This document shows positions 13,872-15,067 of a stretch of 15,067 nucleotides of DNA, one piece after another. Both the position numbers and the translations under genes were made by a program. Origin of the DNA: Lachnospiraceae bacterium UBA4380 (GTDB taxonomy: Bacteria > Bacillota > Clostridia > Lachnospirales > Lachnospiraceae); contig DGRU01000175.1 of assembly GCA_002390025.1 (NCBI GenBank), forward strand, positions 1-15,067, written 5' to 3'. The notes beneath the pieces are model-generated. The model saw only the letters and a program-made list of their open reading frames with translations. It ran no database searches and was not told the DNA's origin. How positions within the stretch are numbered: the stretch's first letter is position 1; the number at the start of each line of letters is the position of its first letter.

Positions 13872-13884
13872 GAACATCCGTTCT
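13871..13884. promoter_or_regulatory. LexA-like palindromic operator
   Basis: AGAACATCCGTTCT has the Gram-positive LexA (DinR) core GAAC-N4-GTTC with perfect dyad symmetry. It abuts and overlaps by one base the -35 of the XRE-Uma2 promoter. The outermost bases are A and T rather than the consensus C and G, so the match is to the core only. It could also be the binding site of another dimeric repressor, including the XRE protein itself. Confidence 0.5.
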
Positions 13885-14050
13885 GTTCAGCTGGTGATAA
13901 GCTAAATTGTAATTCAAGCTTGGCCGGTGTCAAAACTGATACCAAACGCTGCCTTGTTCAGGCCGAAGGTAAAGCTGAGTGAATCTGAGGAGCAGGGCTG
14001 AAAGTATAAGGCCGGGATCAAGCTGAGGAAACAGAATGATCACCTTCATT

Positions 14051-14067
14051 AAGCCGCCGGCTTTTTT
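14051..14067 (+). terminator. Short plus-strand terminator-like hairpin
   Basis: AAGCC, loop GCC, GGCTT followed by a T-run on the plus strand. No plus-strand gene lies upstream; the 13742-14050 stretch holds only the XRE-Uma2 promoter and operator and some GC-rich sequence. It could end antisense transcription or a small RNA. The stem is only five pairs, so it is weak. Confidence 0.35.
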
Positions 14068-14072
14068 CGATG

Positions 14073-14133
14073 AAAAAAAGGGCCCCTGTCCGGTCTGCAT
14101 TTCAATCATCGATGCAGTCCCGGGCAGAGGCTC
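14073..14133 (-). terminator. Intrinsic terminator after the right-edge secreted protein gene
   Basis: The outer arms GCCCCTGTCCGG (14082-14093) and CCGGGCAGAGGC (14120-14131) pair with one mismatch and one wobble. The inner arms CTGCAT/ATGCAG (14095-14100 and 14112-14117) are perfect. On the minus strand the hairpin is followed by seven T. A second minus-strand hairpin, GTGACAAT/ATTGTCAC (14162-14169 and 14185-14192), lies between the stop codon and this terminator. The main hairpin is a diverged copy of the one at 8556-8608. Confidence 0.78.
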
Positions 14134-14212
14134 TCTACTATACATATTTTACTTGTCCAAAGTGACAATATCGAATCCGCCGGCATTGTCACAAGGAATC
14201 ATGTGGTAAAAA

Positions 14213-15067
14213 TCAATTCTCTGCGGGCAGCCATTCAAACACCAGATCATCCCCGGTTTCGGACTGATCCTCGTGCCATGTAAAGCTTCCGTCTTTGTTG
14301 AAGACAATAGTGCCGGTACCATCCCCGTATTCCTGCTCCTGACTCACGATTTCGCCGTTCTCGTCATAGACGAGATGGGACTTTGCGCAGCCGAAATAGT
14401 TGATAGTCAGAGTTTCGGGATCAAGCCGTCCGGAGATGTCCCAGTGTGCATACTCTGCAGCGCTGCCGGCCCAGTCAATCGTGATCCACGCGTCTTCATA
14501 GCCGGAGCACTCGACCACGGCATGCGCCCTGTCACACTGGTACTCACCGACAAAATTCATGACCGGGTTCTGCCAGTCCGGATCCTCTTCATACACAGCG
14601 ACAAAGTCTGCACTCTCATCCAGAAGCACTGTAATCTGCGCATCTGTCGAGTAATCTTCGCCGTTTTTTGTCCACTTCACAAAGACATTGCCTGCCTGGG
14701 GCCAAGCGAAGAAGGTATAGGTTGCCGGCTCCGCAAGATTGATCTGGGCAGACTGGTAAGGATACTCTGTATCGATCTCAGGTTTTTCTTCGCCCTCGCC
14801 GTAGCTGATATTGCCCATGCCCTCTGTGTTGATGGTCACGATAATACTGGCATCCTGCATTTCGGTATCCGCAGTAAAGTGATAAGTCTCGCCTCCATCA
14901 ACAGCAAGAGTGATACCATCCGCACCGTCTTCCGAAACGGTGACGGTAAGATCATCCTGGATGCCTGATGCGAGCAGAGTACCCTGCAGGGTATTTTCCT
15001 TCTGCTCCAGTGTGCCGCCCCAGGAGTCCTCGATCGGATCTCCGCCGATCATGCAGCCGACATACCA
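14213..15067 (-). CDS. Secreted protein with InlB-B-repeat-like domain (N-terminus beyond window)
   Basis: The last 284 residues are present. The frame runs in from the right edge as WYVGCMIGGDPIEDSWGGT, so the ATG at 15052 is internal and not a real start. The visible part is acidic and beta-rich. Segments seen, counting from the edge: a strand-rich module at 1-80, then a segment around 90-160 (TYTFFAWPQAGNVFVKWTKN followed by AQITVLLDESADFVAVYEED). That resembles the divergent InlB B-repeat/bacterial immunoglobulin-like repeat family. A C-terminal module follows (VGEYQCDRAHAVVECSGY, WITIDWAGSAAEYAHWDISG, DGSFTWHEDQ) with two Cys. Such modules occur in surface lipoproteins of Lachnospiraceae. 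No enzymatic motif is visible. It is likely a cell-surface binding protein, with role unknown. A terminator follows at 14073-14133. Confidence 0.82.
   Translation of the reverse strand, partial: WYVGCMIGGDPIEDSWGGTLEQKENTLQGTLLASGIQDDLTVTVSEDGADGITLAVDGGETYHFTADTEMQDASIIVTINTEGMGNISYGEGEEKPEIDTEYPYQSAQINLAEPATYTFFAWPQAGNVFVKWTKNGEDYSTDAQITVLLDESADFVAVYEEDPDWQNPVMNFVGEYQCDRAHAVVECSGYEDAWITIDWAGSAAEYAHWDISGRLDPETLTINYFGCAKSHLVYDENGEIVSQEQEYGDGTGTIVFNKDGSFTWHEDQSETGDDLVFEWLPAEN

Noticed and set aside
13930..14145. 71-codon minus-strand frame
   Set aside because: It overlaps the terminator hairpins and has no ribosome binding site or recognisable protein features.

Overview
The window looks like a chromosomal stretch from a Gram-positive anaerobe of the Clostridia, most likely Lachnospiraceae-like. 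This is inferred from strong GGAGG-type ribosome binding sites, consensus sigma-A promoters, lipobox lipoproteins, a large secreted transglutaminase-like protein with Cys-rich repeats, and protein sequences that read like that family. No rRNA, tRNA, CRISPR array, transposase or phage gene was seen. Ten intact or partial coding sequences and one broken small gene lie on the minus strand; two genes lie on the plus strand.

Left part (1-5900): the 3' end of a very large secreted-protein gene runs off the left edge (signal peptide, acidic linker, transglutaminase-like Cys-His-Asp domain, then 82-residue tandem repeats rich in Cys). Next come a small lipoprotein, and a two-gene operon of thymidine kinase (tdk) and a Nudix hydrolase joined by an ATGA overlap. 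Facing away from that operon is a plus-strand SIMPL-domain lipoprotein.

Middle part (5900-9600): a membrane-anchored TPR protein starts from a GTG codon and has a consensus promoter. A plus-strand four-helix membrane protein diverges from it. After that come a frameshifted small hydrophobic-peptide gene between two intrinsic terminators, and a nitroreductase.

Right part (9600-15067): a class I/II aminotransferase lies upstream of the nitroreductase, separated by a 101-bp structured element with mutually exclusive stems. An approximately 390-base gene-free stretch carries an orphan plus-strand terminator and a possible small RNA. Then come an uncharacterised coiled-coil-like protein, and a probable operon of an XRE-Uma2 fusion followed by an MBL-fold hydrolase. 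That operon is driven by a perfect-consensus promoter abutting a LexA-like GAAC-N4-GTTC palindrome. The window ends inside another secreted protein with an InlB-B-repeat-like domain.

Themes: cell-surface and sensory-type proteins of unknown role (four exported proteins and two membrane proteins), nucleotide salvage and cleanup (tdk plus Nudix), and a possible damage-responsive nuclease pair. I do not see a complete, clearly new defence or biosynthetic system. The best leads are the XRE-Uma2/MBL operon with its LexA-like operator, the frameshifted small peptide gene, the alternative-stem element at 9596-9696, and two homologous terminator hairpins 5.5 kb apart.
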